DNA of 64,000 bases, taken from NCBI GenBank assembly GCA_024233975.1, contig JACKOX010000006.1:62001-126000 (forward strand), given 5' to 3'. Positions 51,929 to 62,510 of the stretch are shown piece after piece. The position numbers were made by a program, and so were the translations under genes. The first letter of the stretch is position 1; the number at the start of each line of letters is the position of its first letter. This DNA is from Rhodanobacteraceae bacterium. Its GTDB lineage: Bacteria; Pseudomonadota; Gammaproteobacteria; Xanthomonadales; Xanthomonadaceae. The notes under the pieces are model-generated. The model made no database searches. It had not been told where the DNA came from and saw nothing but the letters and a program-made list of their open reading frames with translations.

Positions 51929-52798
51929 ATGTCTCAAGTGGTGAAGTGCGGCCTGATCCAGACGTCGATGGCCTGTTCCGTCGACGAGTCGCTGGAAACC
52001 ATCCGTCAGGCCAACCTCGACAAGACCATCGGCTTCATCGAGCAGGCCGGCAAGGCTGGCGTGCAGATCCTGTGCATGCAGGAAATCTTCACCGCGCCAT
52101 ATTTCTGCGCCGAGCAGAATCCACGCTGGTACGACAGCGCCGAGCACATTCCCGACGGCCCCACCACCAAGCTGATGCAGGAACTGGCGAAGAAGCACCG
52201 CATGGTGCTGGTGGTGCCGATCTACGAGGAAGACATTCCCGGCGTGTACTACAACAGCGCCGCGGTGATCGATGCCGACGGCAGCTACCTCGGCAAGTAC
52301 CGCAAGCACCACATCCCGCACTGCCTGCCGGGCTTCTGGGAGAAGTTCTACTTCCGCCCCGGCAACCTCGGCTATCCGGTGTTCCAGACCGCCTACGCCA
52401 AGATCGGCGTGTACATCTGCTACGACCGTCACTTCCCGGAAGGCGCGCGCGCGCTGGGCCTCAATGGCGCGGAGATCGTGTTCAACCCGTCCGCGACCGT
52501 TGCCGGCTTGTCGGAATACCTGTGGAAACTGGAGCAGCCGGCGCATGCCGCCGCCAATGGCTACTTCATCGGCGCCATCAACCGCGTCGGCACCGAGGCG
52601 CCATGGAACATCGGCGAGTTCTACGGCCAGAGCTACTTCGCCGATCCACGCGGTCAGATCGTGTCGCAGGGCTCACGTGACCAGGACGAATTGATCGTCG
52701 CCGACCTCGATCTCGACAAGATCCGCGAAGTTCGCAACATCTGGCAGTTCTACCGCGATCGCCGACCGGACAGCTACGGCGACCTGGTCGCGCCCTGA
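51929..52798 (+). CDS. beta-ureidopropionase / N-carbamoyl amidohydrolase (nitrilase superfamily)
   Basis: The 289-residue enzyme has the nitrilase triad: Glu in ILCMQEIFTAPYF, Lys in KYRKHHIPH, and Cys164 in YICYDRHFPEGAR. The FWEKFYFRPGN stretch and the length fit the beta-alanine synthase / N-carbamoylputrescine amidase branch. Because dihydropyrimidine dehydrogenase, dihydropyrimidinase and a nucleobase transporter lie nearby, the likely reaction is N-carbamoyl-beta-alanine to beta-alanine, CO2 and ammonia, the third step of pyrimidine breakdown. It is on the opposite strand to the rest of the pathway. A GGGAGA ribosome site precedes the ATG. Confidence 0.85.
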   Translation: MSQVVKCGLIQTSMACSVDESLETIRQANLDKTIGFIEQAGKAGVQILCMQEIFTAPYFCAEQNPRWYDSAEHIPDGPTTKLMQELAKKHRMVLVVPIYEEDIPGVYYNSAAVIDADGSYLGKYRKHHIPHCLPGFWEKFYFRPGNLGYPVFQTAYAKIGVYICYDRHFPEGARALGLNGAEIVFNPSATVAGLSEYLWKLEQPAHAAANGYFIGAINRVGTEAPWNIGEFYGQSYFADPRGQIVSQGSRDQDELIVADLDLDKIREVRNIWQFYRDRRPDSYGDLVAP

Positions 52799-52810
52799 GC
52801 AACCCGCCAA

Positions 52811-52842
52811 TCGGCACAGCCCGCCCAGGCCGGCTGTGCCGA
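52811..52842 (+). terminator. hairpin after the beta-ureidopropionase-like gene
   Basis: TCGGCACAGCC (52811-52821) pairs perfectly with GGCTGTGCCGA (52832-52842). The hairpin lies 13 bases after the stop. A T-run is lacking, so it may terminate weakly. Confidence 0.5.
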
Positions 52843-52941
52843 AGCGTCATTTGCAACAATTTGTGTCAAATCTGACGGCTACGCCGCACATATGCCCGTC
52901 CCGCTGCCCTATGCTGGGTGCGGTTAATTGCCGTTTCCGCC

Positions 52942-55233
52942 ATGGCCGCCAACACTCCCGAATTCTCGCCGGATGAGCTTGATGAGCTGCTGAGCGGCGT
53001 TCTGCCCGATATTCCGGGCTACCGGGTGCTACGCCTGCTCGGCCGCGGCGGCATGTCCTACGTCTATCTCGGCGTCGAGGAATCACTGGATCGCCAGGTC
53101 GCGATCAAGGTGATCAAGCCCGTCGCCCTGCAGGATGAAGTGAGCATGCAGCGCTTCGAAAAGGAAGCGCGCACCATCGCCAAGCTGCAGCATCCCTGCA
53201 TCGTTGGCATCCATGCCGTTGGCCGCATGGAGCTTGGCCTGCTCTATTACGTGATGCCCTACCTGTCGCGTGGCCACGTCGGCCAGCGCGACCTTCGCAA
53301 TGACGAAGCCCAGATCATCGAAGTGCTGCGCGCACTGCTCAGCGCACTGGACTACGCGCACGGCCACGGCATCGTGCATCGCGACGTGAAGGCCGAGAAC
53401 GTCCTGTTCGACCACACCGACCGGCCACTGCTCACCGACTTCGGCATTGCCATCAGCAAGCGTGACCGCTCGCGCATGACCGGCGGCGGCAAGGCCATGG
53501 GCAGCTGGGGCTACATGGCACCCGAACAGGCACGCGGTGAGGATGTGGATGGCCGCGCCGATCTCTACGCGCTGGGCGTGCTCACCTACGAAATGCTCTG
53601 CGGCGCGTTGCCTTATCGCAACCGCGACACCGTCGCGCTGGCGCTGATGCACGCCATGGACCCCGTTCCCCAGCTTCCCGCGGACAAGGCGCACTGGCAG
53701 GGCTTCATCGACAAGGCCATGGCGAAAGCACCGGCCCAGCGCTTTGCCAGCGCGCAGGACATGCTGGATGCGCTTGACCAGATGGCGATCAAACAGGGGC
53801 AGGCGGCAACACCGCCACCCCGTGCCTGGACGGTACCAACCGCGCTGGGCACAGCCGCGTCGCGTTTCGGCCTGGTGGCGCTGGCGCTGCTGGCCCTGCT
53901 GGTGGCCGCTATCGCCACCGCGTTCTGGAGCGGCAAGGAACAGGCCCGCGAAGAGATCGCCGAAATCCAGACATCAGCTCCCCTCGTGGAGGCGCCCACT
54001 CAGCCAGCGACCGATGATCCTCTCCCGGCAGATGCGAACAACCACAGCGTCGTCGCGGAAGAAGCCTCGACGGACCAACCACCCGCCGCACCGGCAAATG
54101 AAGACGAGTCACCGACGGCCATCGAGGAAGAGCCGGTCGAGCAACCCGCACTGCCACCGGGCGAGCTGGCATTGAACAACGCCAGCGAACAGATCACCCG
54201 TCGCCGCCTTACCCAGCCGCCGGGCGGGAATGCGCTGGAGTCCCTGCTCACCGCACAGCGCCTGCAGCCGCGATCAGCGCAGCTGCCGGTCCTCGGCAAC
54301 CGCTGGTTGGGTGCCGCCCTGCCCTACCTGGCGAATGCCCTGCAGGCCGGCGATGACGACACCGCGAAGAGCCTGCATGACAGCGGCCGGCAACTCGCCG
54401 AGCAACTGGCGCTTGCCGATGGCGAAGCATGGCGGGAGTTTTCCGCCGCGATGACGGGCACCCTGCGCAAGCAGCTGCAGGACGCCCTGCAACGACGCGA
54501 CGTCAATGCCCTCCAGAACGCCCGGCAGCGCGCGCAGCGCCTTGGCATTCCTGGCGCACAGCTCGAACCGGAATACTCGCGGACCATCGTGCTTGCCAAG
54601 CCGGGAGACCCGCTCAAGCACGGTGGCACCACGATGATCCTGGTGCGTATGCCAAGCGATAAGAACGCTGGCCTCGCCACCATGCCGACCGCCGTGACAC
54701 GCAGCACCTACGACGCCTTTGCCTCCGCCACGAAGCGCCCACCTGGCAGCTGTCGCAATCGCATGGCACTGCTGTCACTGAAGAAGCGCAGTTGGAACGA
54801 TCCCGGGTTCAGCCAGTCCGGCGACCACCCTGCCGTCTGCGTCAGCGTCGCCGATGCCGAAGCCTTCGCCAGCTGGCTGGGACAGCGCGATGGCGTGAAG
54901 TACCGCCTGCCCAGCAAGGCGGAATGGCAGGTCCTTGCCGGCGCTCCGGCGACCGCGACCTGCGGTGCCGGCGGCATCGTCTGCGGCAGCGAAGGCACGA
55001 CGCCTGCCGCCAGAAGCCCCAGTTTCCGCAACGGCATCTCGAGCATGCTCGGCAACGCCCGCGAATGGCCCTCGGACTGCGCCGGCTGCCGTGACCATCC
55101 CACCGTCGGCCTGGGCTGGCGCGATGGATCGTCTTCCCGCGAGAACAACAACGTCGACCCAAACTATGGTTACGACGATGTCGGCTTCCGGCTGGTGAGG
55201 GATTTGTCGCATGAGGAACTTGAACAACATTGA
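52942..55233 (+). CDS. transmembrane Ser/Thr protein kinase with C-terminal FGE-sulfatase (SUMF1-like) domain
   Basis: A 763-residue protein. The kinase domain (about 27-285) has LGRGGMSYVYLG (ATP loop), AIKVIKP with Lys56, HRDVKAEN with catalytic Asp148, TDFGIA with Asp166, and YMAPEQARGE. One membrane helix lies at about 310-328, then an acidic Pro/Ala-rich linker. The extracytoplasmic end (about 540-755) is like the formylglycine-generating-enzyme family: CVSVADAEAFASWL, YRLPSKAEWQVLAG, GNAREWPSDC, YGYDDVGFRLVRD. In kinases this domain is usually a sensor, not an enzyme. MAANTPEF at 52942 is used as start; a GTG at 52918 is possible. It lies inside the pyrimidine locus. Confidence 0.88.
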   Translation: MAANTPEFSPDELDELLSGVLPDIPGYRVLRLLGRGGMSYVYLGVEESLDRQVAIKVIKPVALQDEVSMQRFEKEARTIAKLQHPCIVGIHAVGRMELGLLYYVMPYLSRGHVGQRDLRNDEAQIIEVLRALLSALDYAHGHGIVHRDVKAENVLFDHTDRPLLTDFGIAISKRDRSRMTGGGKAMGSWGYMAPEQARGEDVDGRADLYALGVLTYEMLCGALPYRNRDTVALALMHAMDPVPQLPADKAHWQGFIDKAMAKAPAQRFASAQDMLDALDQMAIKQGQAATPPPRAWTVPTALGTAASRFGLVALALLALLVAAIATAFWSGKEQAREEIAEIQTSAPLVEAPTQPATDDPLPADANNHSVVAEEASTDQPPAAPANEDESPTAIEEEPVEQPALPPGELALNNASEQITRRRLTQPPGGNALESLLTAQRLQPRSAQLPVLGNRWLGAALPYLANALQAGDDDTAKSLHDSGRQLAEQLALADGEAWREFSAAMTGTLRKQLQDALQRRDVNALQNARQRAQRLGIPGAQLEPEYSRTIVLAKPGDPLKHGGTTMILVRMPSDKNAGLATMPTAVTRSTYDAFASATKRPPGSCRNRMALLSLKKRSWNDPGFSQSGDHPAVCVSVADAEAFASWLGQRDGVKYRLPSKAEWQVLAGAPATATCGAGGIVCGSEGTTPAARSPSFRNGISSMLGNAREWPSDCAGCRDHPTVGLGWRDGSSSRENNNVDPNYGYDDVGFRLVRDLSHEELEQH

Positions 55234-55256
55234 CGCCTTTCCCGAGTGGTCATGAC

Positions 55257-56477
55257 GTGACGAGACAATCTGCGAACGCGTTTGCTCGTTGGCCCATCTG
55301 GCATCGGATGATGTTCGCAGTTTCAATCCTGCTTTCCACATTGCAAGCGCAAGCTGCAGAGCTGCGAATCAGTGACGCGACAGGTTATCCGGGCGATACG
55401 ATCAGCATTACTTTTTCGCTACAAGGCGATGGCATCACGTCACAGGCGACGTTTGGGATTGAGAGCTATGTGGTCAACTTGTGGCAGTCGTCAATCACAC
55501 AGCAGGCTACCGGAGCATCGTGCCAGATAGGCACCTATGGTTCGCCCTCGCCCCTCAACGTCGCCTGGAACGGTTCCCCCCGAACGGATCTAATCGACCT
55601 CTGCACGATTGAGGTCGACCTCACCTATGCCGATTCGATCATCAATAACCTCGTATTCGCACGTTCCCAGCAGTGTCTTGACGGGAGCAGTGTTCCGACA
55701 GGGTGCGCTGCGCAGGCCAGCAGTATTCGTGTGCTCGATAGCTACGCGCTGTCGTTCATTGTTGTGTTGAACGAATCGCCCTTTTCACCGCCTCTGTCAA
55801 ACGTGGTTTCGTTCGACTACAACAACACTGCGACTTCAGCGCCCTTGGCGTTTGCCGACGCGCCACGCCCCAGAACCGCTCGCCGTGAACTGGATGCGAT
55901 CCCCGGCAGCACACTGGACCAATGGTTTCGCGACAATCCCTCATCGCCTCTCACTCGACTTCACGATTACGCGGCCCGCTTCACCTACGAGCGGATCGAA
56001 CAGCGAGACGCCGCCATCGCCGCTGCGCGGCGTGACCCCACGGTGCGTGAAGTCATCGACCGCGTCGGACCCTCAGGCCCGACATCGACCTACCCGGCCA
56101 TGCTTCGCGCAGGGCAACCGTTTGGGTTATTCCTGCTGGGCCTATCCTGCCCACCGCTGTGGATCGAAACACCAGGAAGTCGCGACATTACCATCGACGG
56201 CTTCGCGATCCATCTGGGATTGCACACGGATACCGGCGGCGTATGTCCCGGAGTGCCTGCGCCCGGCTACACGTATGCCATCGTGAGCATGCCCGGCTTG
56301 CCTGCGGGTCAGTACACCGTGCATCTGTCAACTGGCGGGCAACGCACACTTGACGTCCTTGGCGCTGCATCGCTCCCGCCCCACACCAAACCAATCCCGT
56401 TGGACGACGTTCCGCTGTGGGTTCTTCTTGGCGTAGTCGTCATCGTGTCGACCAAACGACTCTCACTGAAGTTGTAG
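55257..56477 (+). CDS. exported protein of unknown function with C-terminal anchor-like helix
   Basis: About 406 residues. After a short N-terminus comes a hydrophobic signal segment (MMFAVSILLSTLQAQAAE), then a beta-rich part beginning ELRISDATGYPGDTISITF, reminiscent of cohesin-type domains, with several Cys. A charged helical part follows (TYERIEQRDAAIAAARRD). The C-terminus IPLDDVPLWVLLGVVVIV then basic residues resembles an IPTL/PEP-type sorting tail. The GTG at 55257 is a guess; a TTG at 55230 and the ATG pair near 55308 are alternatives. The start overlaps or nearly touches the kinase gene end. Base and codon use look less GC-rich than the neighbours. Confidence 0.55.
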   Translation: MTRQSANAFARWPIWHRMMFAVSILLSTLQAQAAELRISDATGYPGDTISITFSLQGDGITSQATFGIESYVVNLWQSSITQQATGASCQIGTYGSPSPLNVAWNGSPRTDLIDLCTIEVDLTYADSIINNLVFARSQQCLDGSSVPTGCAAQASSIRVLDSYALSFIVVLNESPFSPPLSNVVSFDYNNTATSAPLAFADAPRPRTARRELDAIPGSTLDQWFRDNPSSPLTRLHDYAARFTYERIEQRDAAIAAARRDPTVREVIDRVGPSGPTSTYPAMLRAGQPFGLFLLGLSCPPLWIETPGSRDITIDGFAIHLGLHTDTGGVCPGVPAPGYTYAIVSMPGLPAGQYTVHLSTGGQRTLDVLGAASLPPHTKPIPLDDVPLWVLLGVVVIVSTKRLSLKL

Positions 56478-56559
56478 TCGGATCTTCATGCACTCGAGAA
56501 TCACCTCCTACATCACCACTAGCAGGAAGCTCTAGAAATCTTTCAGCCTCCAGCTCTTT

Positions 56560-56790
56560 GGCTCTTGGGTCTCGTGGAAGCGCCGAGTAGCGGAGGAAGC
56601 CGGCGGGGAAAGGCGCGCATGTTCGAGCACAGGGATGTGCGAGTTCGCGCCGGCCGCCGGGTTCCGAGCAACGCAGGGCACATCGACGGCTTCATCGTCG
56701 ATGCGCGGACTTCGGGTGTCCTTCTCTTTGCCTACGTTTCTCTTGGACAAGCAAGAGAAAGTAGGTCGGTCGCCTGAAAGGCGAACGAAA
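56560..56790. repeat. probable dispersed intergenic repeat with hairpins
   Basis: The 360 bases between 56478 and 56837 hold no believable gene. Within them are hairpins CATCGACG/CGTCGATG (56681-56703) and CCTACgTTTCTCTTG/CAAGAGAAAGTAGG (56731-56765, one bulge), preceded by a GC-rich run. I recognise this style (a TTTCTCTTGGACAAGCAAGA core beside 'GGGTGTCCTTCTCTTTG') from interspersed repeats in Xanthomonadales genomes. Copy number cannot be judged from one window. Confidence 0.5.
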
Positions 56791-56837
56791 GCTCCTGTTC
56801 CGAAAAAGTCGGCCAGCGAACGAATCTCGCCAAGCCT

Positions 56838-58280
56838 TCACCCATGCCGCCACGACGTCTGCGCCATCCTTCGCGCCAGCGCCTGCGCATAACCTGCTCC
56901 CAGCTCACGCGGCAGGTAGCGACCGGCGCCGCGTTCGGCGCGAAGATCCCCTTCGTTCCATACCAGCCGACCGTTCGACAGCGTCTGCGTGGCGATGCCG
57001 GTGACCGTTCGGCCTTCGAAGACGTTGAAGTCGACGTTCTGGTGATGCGTCTTGGCGGAAATCGTGCGTGAACCGTTCGGGTCCCAGACCACGAGGTCAG
57101 CATCCGCGCCGACGCGCACCGCGCCCTTGCGCGGGTACAGGTTGAAGATCTGTGCGGCGTTGGTCGATGTGACGCGCACGAACTCGCTGGGCGTCAGGCG
57201 GCCGCTGCCGACACCGTAATGCCAGAGCACCGACATGCGGTCTTCGACACCGCCACAGCCGTTCGGGATCTTGGTGAAGTCGTCCTTTCCAGCCGCCTTC
57301 TGCGGCGCGCAGAAGCAACAATGATCGGTCGCCGTCGTCTGCAGATGACCGGCCTGAAGTCCGGCCCACAGCGCGTCCTGGTGATGCTTCGGACGGAACG
57401 GTGGGCTCATCACGTGGGCGGCGGCGAATTCGAAGTCGTCGTTGAGATACACGCTGTCGTCGATCAGCAGGTGGCCAGCGAGTACCTCTCCGAACACGCG
57501 CTGGCCTTCGCCACGCGCCCGCGCGATGGCATTCAGCGAATCCTCGCAGCTGTTGTGCACGACGTAAATCGGCGTGCCCAGCACCTCGGCGATGCGGATC
57601 GCGCGGTTGGCGGCCTCACCTTCCACCGCCGGCGGCCGCGACAGCGGGTGTGCCTTCGGTCCGGTGATGCCCTTGGCCAGCAGCTGTTGTTGAAGCTGGA
57701 ACACCAGCTCGCCGTTCTCCGCGTGCACGGTGGGCAGCGCGCCCAGTTCGATGCAGCGGCTGAAGCTGTTCACCAGCGCCTCGTCGTCGCACATGATGGC
57801 GTTCTTGTAGGCCATGAAGTGCTTGAAGCTCTGCACGCCGTGCTCCTGCCCGAGGATGCCCATGTCGCGCGATACGCTGTCGTCCCACCAGGTGACGGCG
57901 ACATGAAACGCATAGTCGGCGGCGGCCTTCTCGGCCCAGCCACGCCAGGTGTTGAACGCCTCCATCAGTGATTGCTGCGGATCCGGAATCACGAAGTCGA
58001 TGATCGACGTGGTGCCGCCGGCTAAACCCGCTGCGGTACCGGTGTAGAAATCGTCGCTGGCCACCGTGCCCATGAAGGGCAACTGCATGTGCGTGTGCGG
58101 GTCGATGCCGCCCGGCATCACGTAGCGGTCGCCGGCATCCATCACCTCGGAGCCGGCCGGCGCTTCCAGATTCTCGCCGATAGCGCTGATGCGGCCGTCG
58201 ACACAAAGCACGTCGGCGCGATAGCTGTGCTCGGCATCGACCACGGTGCCGCCGCGGATCAGGATGGCTGGTGTCGTCAT
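56838..58280 (-). CDS. hydA: dihydropyrimidinase
   Basis: AAAGGAGGA is well placed before the ATG at 58280. The 480-residue amidohydrolase has the metal motif GGIDPHTHMQLPFMG near residue 55, the carbamylated Lys region SFKHFMAYKNAI near 150, HAENGELVF, VVHNSCEDS, and TTATDHCCF with the metal Asp near 320. It opens the ring of dihydrouracil or dihydrothymine to the N-carbamoyl beta-amino acid. It sits between the repeat region and the NCS1 transporter on the same strand as preT/preA. Confidence 0.95.
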   Translation of the reverse strand: MTTPAILIRGGTVVDAEHSYRADVLCVDGRISAIGENLEAPAGSEVMDAGDRYVMPGGIDPHTHMQLPFMGTVASDDFYTGTAAGLAGGTTSIIDFVIPDPQQSLMEAFNTWRGWAEKAAADYAFHVAVTWWDDSVSRDMGILGQEHGVQSFKHFMAYKNAIMCDDEALVNSFSRCIELGALPTVHAENGELVFQLQQQLLAKGITGPKAHPLSRPPAVEGEAANRAIRIAEVLGTPIYVVHNSCEDSLNAIARARGEGQRVFGEVLAGHLLIDDSVYLNDDFEFAAAHVMSPPFRPKHHQDALWAGLQAGHLQTTATDHCCFCAPQKAAGKDDFTKIPNGCGGVEDRMSVLWHYGVGSGRLTPSEFVRVTSTNAAQIFNLYPRKGAVRVGADADLVVWDPNGSRTISAKTHHQNVDFNVFEGRTVTGIATQTLSNGRLVWNEGDLRAERGAGRYLPRELGAGYAQALARRMAQTSWRHG

Positions 58281-58336
58281 GACGGATTCCTCCTTTGGCG
58301 GTCGTCCATCGACGACCATTCATCTATCAGGATTTT

Positions 58337-59806
<1,470 letters not shown>

Positions 59807-59833
59807 GCAGCATCCTTCTCTTTTTGCGGCAGG

Positions 59834-61096
59834 TCAGGCCTTGCGCATCGGGTTGTTCGGGTGCGTGGTCCAATTGGCGTAGCTGCCGTCGTCGACGCGT
59901 TCCATCGAGATGCAACCATCCACCGGGCAGACATGCATGCACAGGTTGCAGCCGACGCATTCGTCGTCCACGACCTCGAAATGCCGCTTGCCGTCCTTTT
60001 CCTTGAGGATGGCCTGGTGCGCGGTGTCCTCGCAGGCGATGTGGCAGAGACCGCACTGGATGCACTTGTCCTGGTCGATGCGCGCCTTGATGTCGTAGTT
60101 GAGGTTGAGGAACTGCCAGTCGGTGACGTTCGGAACCGCCTTGCCGACGAAGTCCTCCAGCCGCGCGTAGCCCTTCTCGTCCATCCAGTTGGACAGGCCG
60201 GCGATCATGTCCTCGACGATGCGGAAGCCGTAATGCATGGCCGCCGTGCAGACCTGCACGGAACCGGCGCCTAGCGCCATGAACTCCGCAGCATCGCGCC
60301 AGGTGCCAATACCGCCGATACCGGAAATCGGCTTGCCGTTGGTTTCCGGATCGCGTGCGATCTCGGACACCATGCTCAGCGCGATCGGGCGCACCGCCGG
60401 GCCGCAATAGCCGCCATGCGAGCCCTTTCCGTCCACCGTCGGCGTCGGCGCCATCAGGTCGAGGTCAACGGAAGTGATCGAGTTGATGGTGTTGATCAGT
60501 GACACCGCATCCGCACCACCGCGGAACGCAGCCTTGGCCGGCTGGCGAATGTCGGTGATGTTCGGCGTCAGCTTCACGATGCACGGCAGCCTGGTGTAAT
60601 GCTTCACCCAGCGCGCGACCATCTCGATGTACTCCGGGACCTGCCCAACGGCCGAACCCATGCCGCGTTCGCTCATGCCGTGCGGGCAGCCGAAGTTGAG
60701 CTCCACCGCATCAGCGCCGGTGTCCTCGACCATCGGCAGGATGTTCTTCCAGGACGCTTCGTCGCAGGGAACCATCAGCGAGACGATCATGGCGCGGTCC
60801 GGCCAGTCGCGCTTGATCTGGCGGATCTCGGCGAGGTTGGTCGCCAGCGGGCGATCGGTGATCAGCTCGATGTTGTTGAGGCCGGCAATGCGCTGGCCGT
60901 TCCACTGCACCGCGCCGTAGCGCGAGCTGACGTTGACCACCGGCGGATCCATGCCCAGCGTCTTCCAGACCACACCGCCCCAGCCGGCCTCGAAGGCACG
61001 ATTGACGTTGTAGGACTTGTCGGTCGGCGGCGCGGAGGCCAGCCAAAATGGATTCGGCGAACGGATGCCGACGAAGTTGGTGCTCAGATCAGCCAT
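59834..61096 (-). CDS. preA: NAD-dependent dihydropyrimidine dehydrogenase, subunit PreA
   Basis: The 420-residue subunit has an FMN-binding dihydroorotate-dehydrogenase-like barrel (NPFWLASAPPTDKSYNVNRA, ELNFGCPHGMSERGMG, IVKLTPNITDI, SGIGGIGTWRDAAEFM). Two [4Fe-4S] sites lie near the C-terminus (CIQCGLCHIAC and CVGCNLCMHVCPVDGC). With PreT it reduces uracil or thymine to the dihydro form using NADH. The ATG at 61096 lies inside the end of preT (8-base overlap), so the two subunits are translated together. Confidence 0.96.
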   Translation of the reverse strand: MADLSTNFVGIRSPNPFWLASAPPTDKSYNVNRAFEAGWGGVVWKTLGMDPPVVNVSSRYGAVQWNGQRIAGLNNIELITDRPLATNLAEIRQIKRDWPDRAMIVSLMVPCDEASWKNILPMVEDTGADAVELNFGCPHGMSERGMGSAVGQVPEYIEMVARWVKHYTRLPCIVKLTPNITDIRQPAKAAFRGGADAVSLINTINSITSVDLDLMAPTPTVDGKGSHGGYCGPAVRPIALSMVSEIARDPETNGKPISGIGGIGTWRDAAEFMALGAGSVQVCTAAMHYGFRIVEDMIAGLSNWMDEKGYARLEDFVGKAVPNVTDWQFLNLNYDIKARIDQDKCIQCGLCHIACEDTAHQAILKEKDGKRHFEVVDDECVGCNLCMHVCPVDGCISMERVDDGSYANWTTHPNNPMRKA

Positions 61097-62462
61097 TCGC
61101 GTTTCCCTCCGCGTTCTTCCCGGACAGCGCGCGATCAATCGCCGCCGCGGCGCGCTTGCCGTCTTCCACGGCCTGCACGGTGAGGTCGACCTTGCCGCCG
61201 ACACAATCGCCACCGGCCCAGACGCCGGGCAAGGAGGTGGCGTAGTCAGCGTCGACCACCATGCGACCCTGGTTGAGATTCAGCGATTCGCCATCGTTCA
61301 GGCCATCCACCAGCATCACCTGCCCGATGGCCTTCAGCGCCATGTCGGCGGCGACCACGAAACGATCACCGCTACCGCGCAACTTCCCATTGGCGTCGAC
61401 TTCGGTGTACTCGAACTCCACGCCGCTCAGCGCATCGCCATCGGCGACAAAGCCAACCGGCTGCGCCCAATGGATGACGTGCACGCCCTGTTGCTGGGCG
61501 AAATCCTGCTCGTGATCGGTGGCGCTCATTGCATCGGAACCACGACGGTAAACCAGCGTGACGACTTCGGCGCCCAGCTTTCGGCCCTGCACCGCGGCAT
61601 CGATGGCGGTGTTGCCGCCACCGATCACCACCACGCGGCGACCGACCGGGAAGTTCGACAGGTCGTCGCTCTGCCGCAGCTCGGCGATGAGATCCACGGC
61701 ATTGCGAACGCCGGAAAGCGATTCGCCATCGATACCGAGATCGTTGACGCCACCCAACCCGATGCCGAGGAACACGGCGTCGAAATCCGCGCGCAACTGC
61801 TTCAGCGACAGACTGTCGCCCAGCGCCTTGCCGTATTCCATGGTGATACCGCCGATGGACAGCAGCCACTCGACTTCGCGCTGTGCAAAGTCTGGAACTT
61901 TATAGGCCGCGATGCCGTATTCGTTGAGACCGCCGGGCTTGGACTGGCGGTCGTACACAACGACCTGATGTCCTTTCACCGCCAGCGCGTGCGCACAGGC
62001 CAGGCCTGCCGGACCTGCGCCGACGACCGCAATGCGGCGACCGGTGTCCGGACCACGCTCAAACAACTTCGCGTCGTCGCGAAAAACCCAATCGGTGGCG
62101 TAACGCTGCAGAGCGCTGATCTCCACCGGCTTGCTCTCGTCGGTATTGCGCACGCAGACACCTTCGCAGAGTTCTTCGGTCGGGCAGACCCGTGCGCACA
62201 TGCCGCCGAAGATGTTCGCGCCTAGGATCTGCTCGGCCGCGCCGCGCAGGTTGTCGGTGCTGATGCTGCGGATGAAACCGGGAATGTCGATGCCGGTAGG
62301 ACAGGCGGTGATACAGGGCGCGTCGTAGCAGTAGTAGCAACGCTGTGATTCGATCAGCGCGCGCTGGCGATCCAGCGGCGGCGCGACGTCGTCGAAGTTC
62401 TGCGCCAGGCGGTCGCCACTCAGGCGTCCCGCGGCGATGTCGGCAACCGGTTTACGACTCAT
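61089..62462 (-). CDS. preT: NAD-dependent dihydropyrimidine dehydrogenase, subunit PreT
   Basis: The 457-residue subunit takes electrons from NADH and passes them to PreA. It has an N-terminal Fe-S site (CYYCYDAPCITACPTGIDIP and CARVCPTEELCEGVCVR), an FAD-binding site (AVVGAGPAGLACAHALA near residue 145) and a second dinucleotide site (VVVIGGGNTAIDAA near 270), as in glutamate-synthase small subunits. GGAAGGAGAGG precedes the ATG. It is the first dehydrogenase gene after the mmsA-like gene. Confidence 0.95.
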   Translation of the reverse strand: MSRKPVADIAAGRLSGDRLAQNFDDVAPPLDRQRALIESQRCYYCYDAPCITACPTGIDIPGFIRSISTDNLRGAAEQILGANIFGGMCARVCPTEELCEGVCVRNTDESKPVEISALQRYATDWVFRDDAKLFERGPDTGRRIAVVGAGPAGLACAHALAVKGHQVVVYDRQSKPGGLNEYGIAAYKVPDFAQREVEWLLSIGGITMEYGKALGDSLSLKQLRADFDAVFLGIGLGGVNDLGIDGESLSGVRNAVDLIAELRQSDDLSNFPVGRRVVVIGGGNTAIDAAVQGRKLGAEVVTLVYRRGSDAMSATDHEQDFAQQQGVHVIHWAQPVGFVADGDALSGVEFEYTEVDANGKLRGSGDRFVVAADMALKAIGQVMLVDGLNDGESLNLNQGRMVVDADYATSLPGVWAGGDCVGGKVDLTVQAVEDGKRAAAAIDRALSGKNAEGNANG

Positions 62463-62510
62463 CCCCTCTCCTTCCTCATTTTCCTTGCGACACCTTACGT
62501 CAACTTGGCA

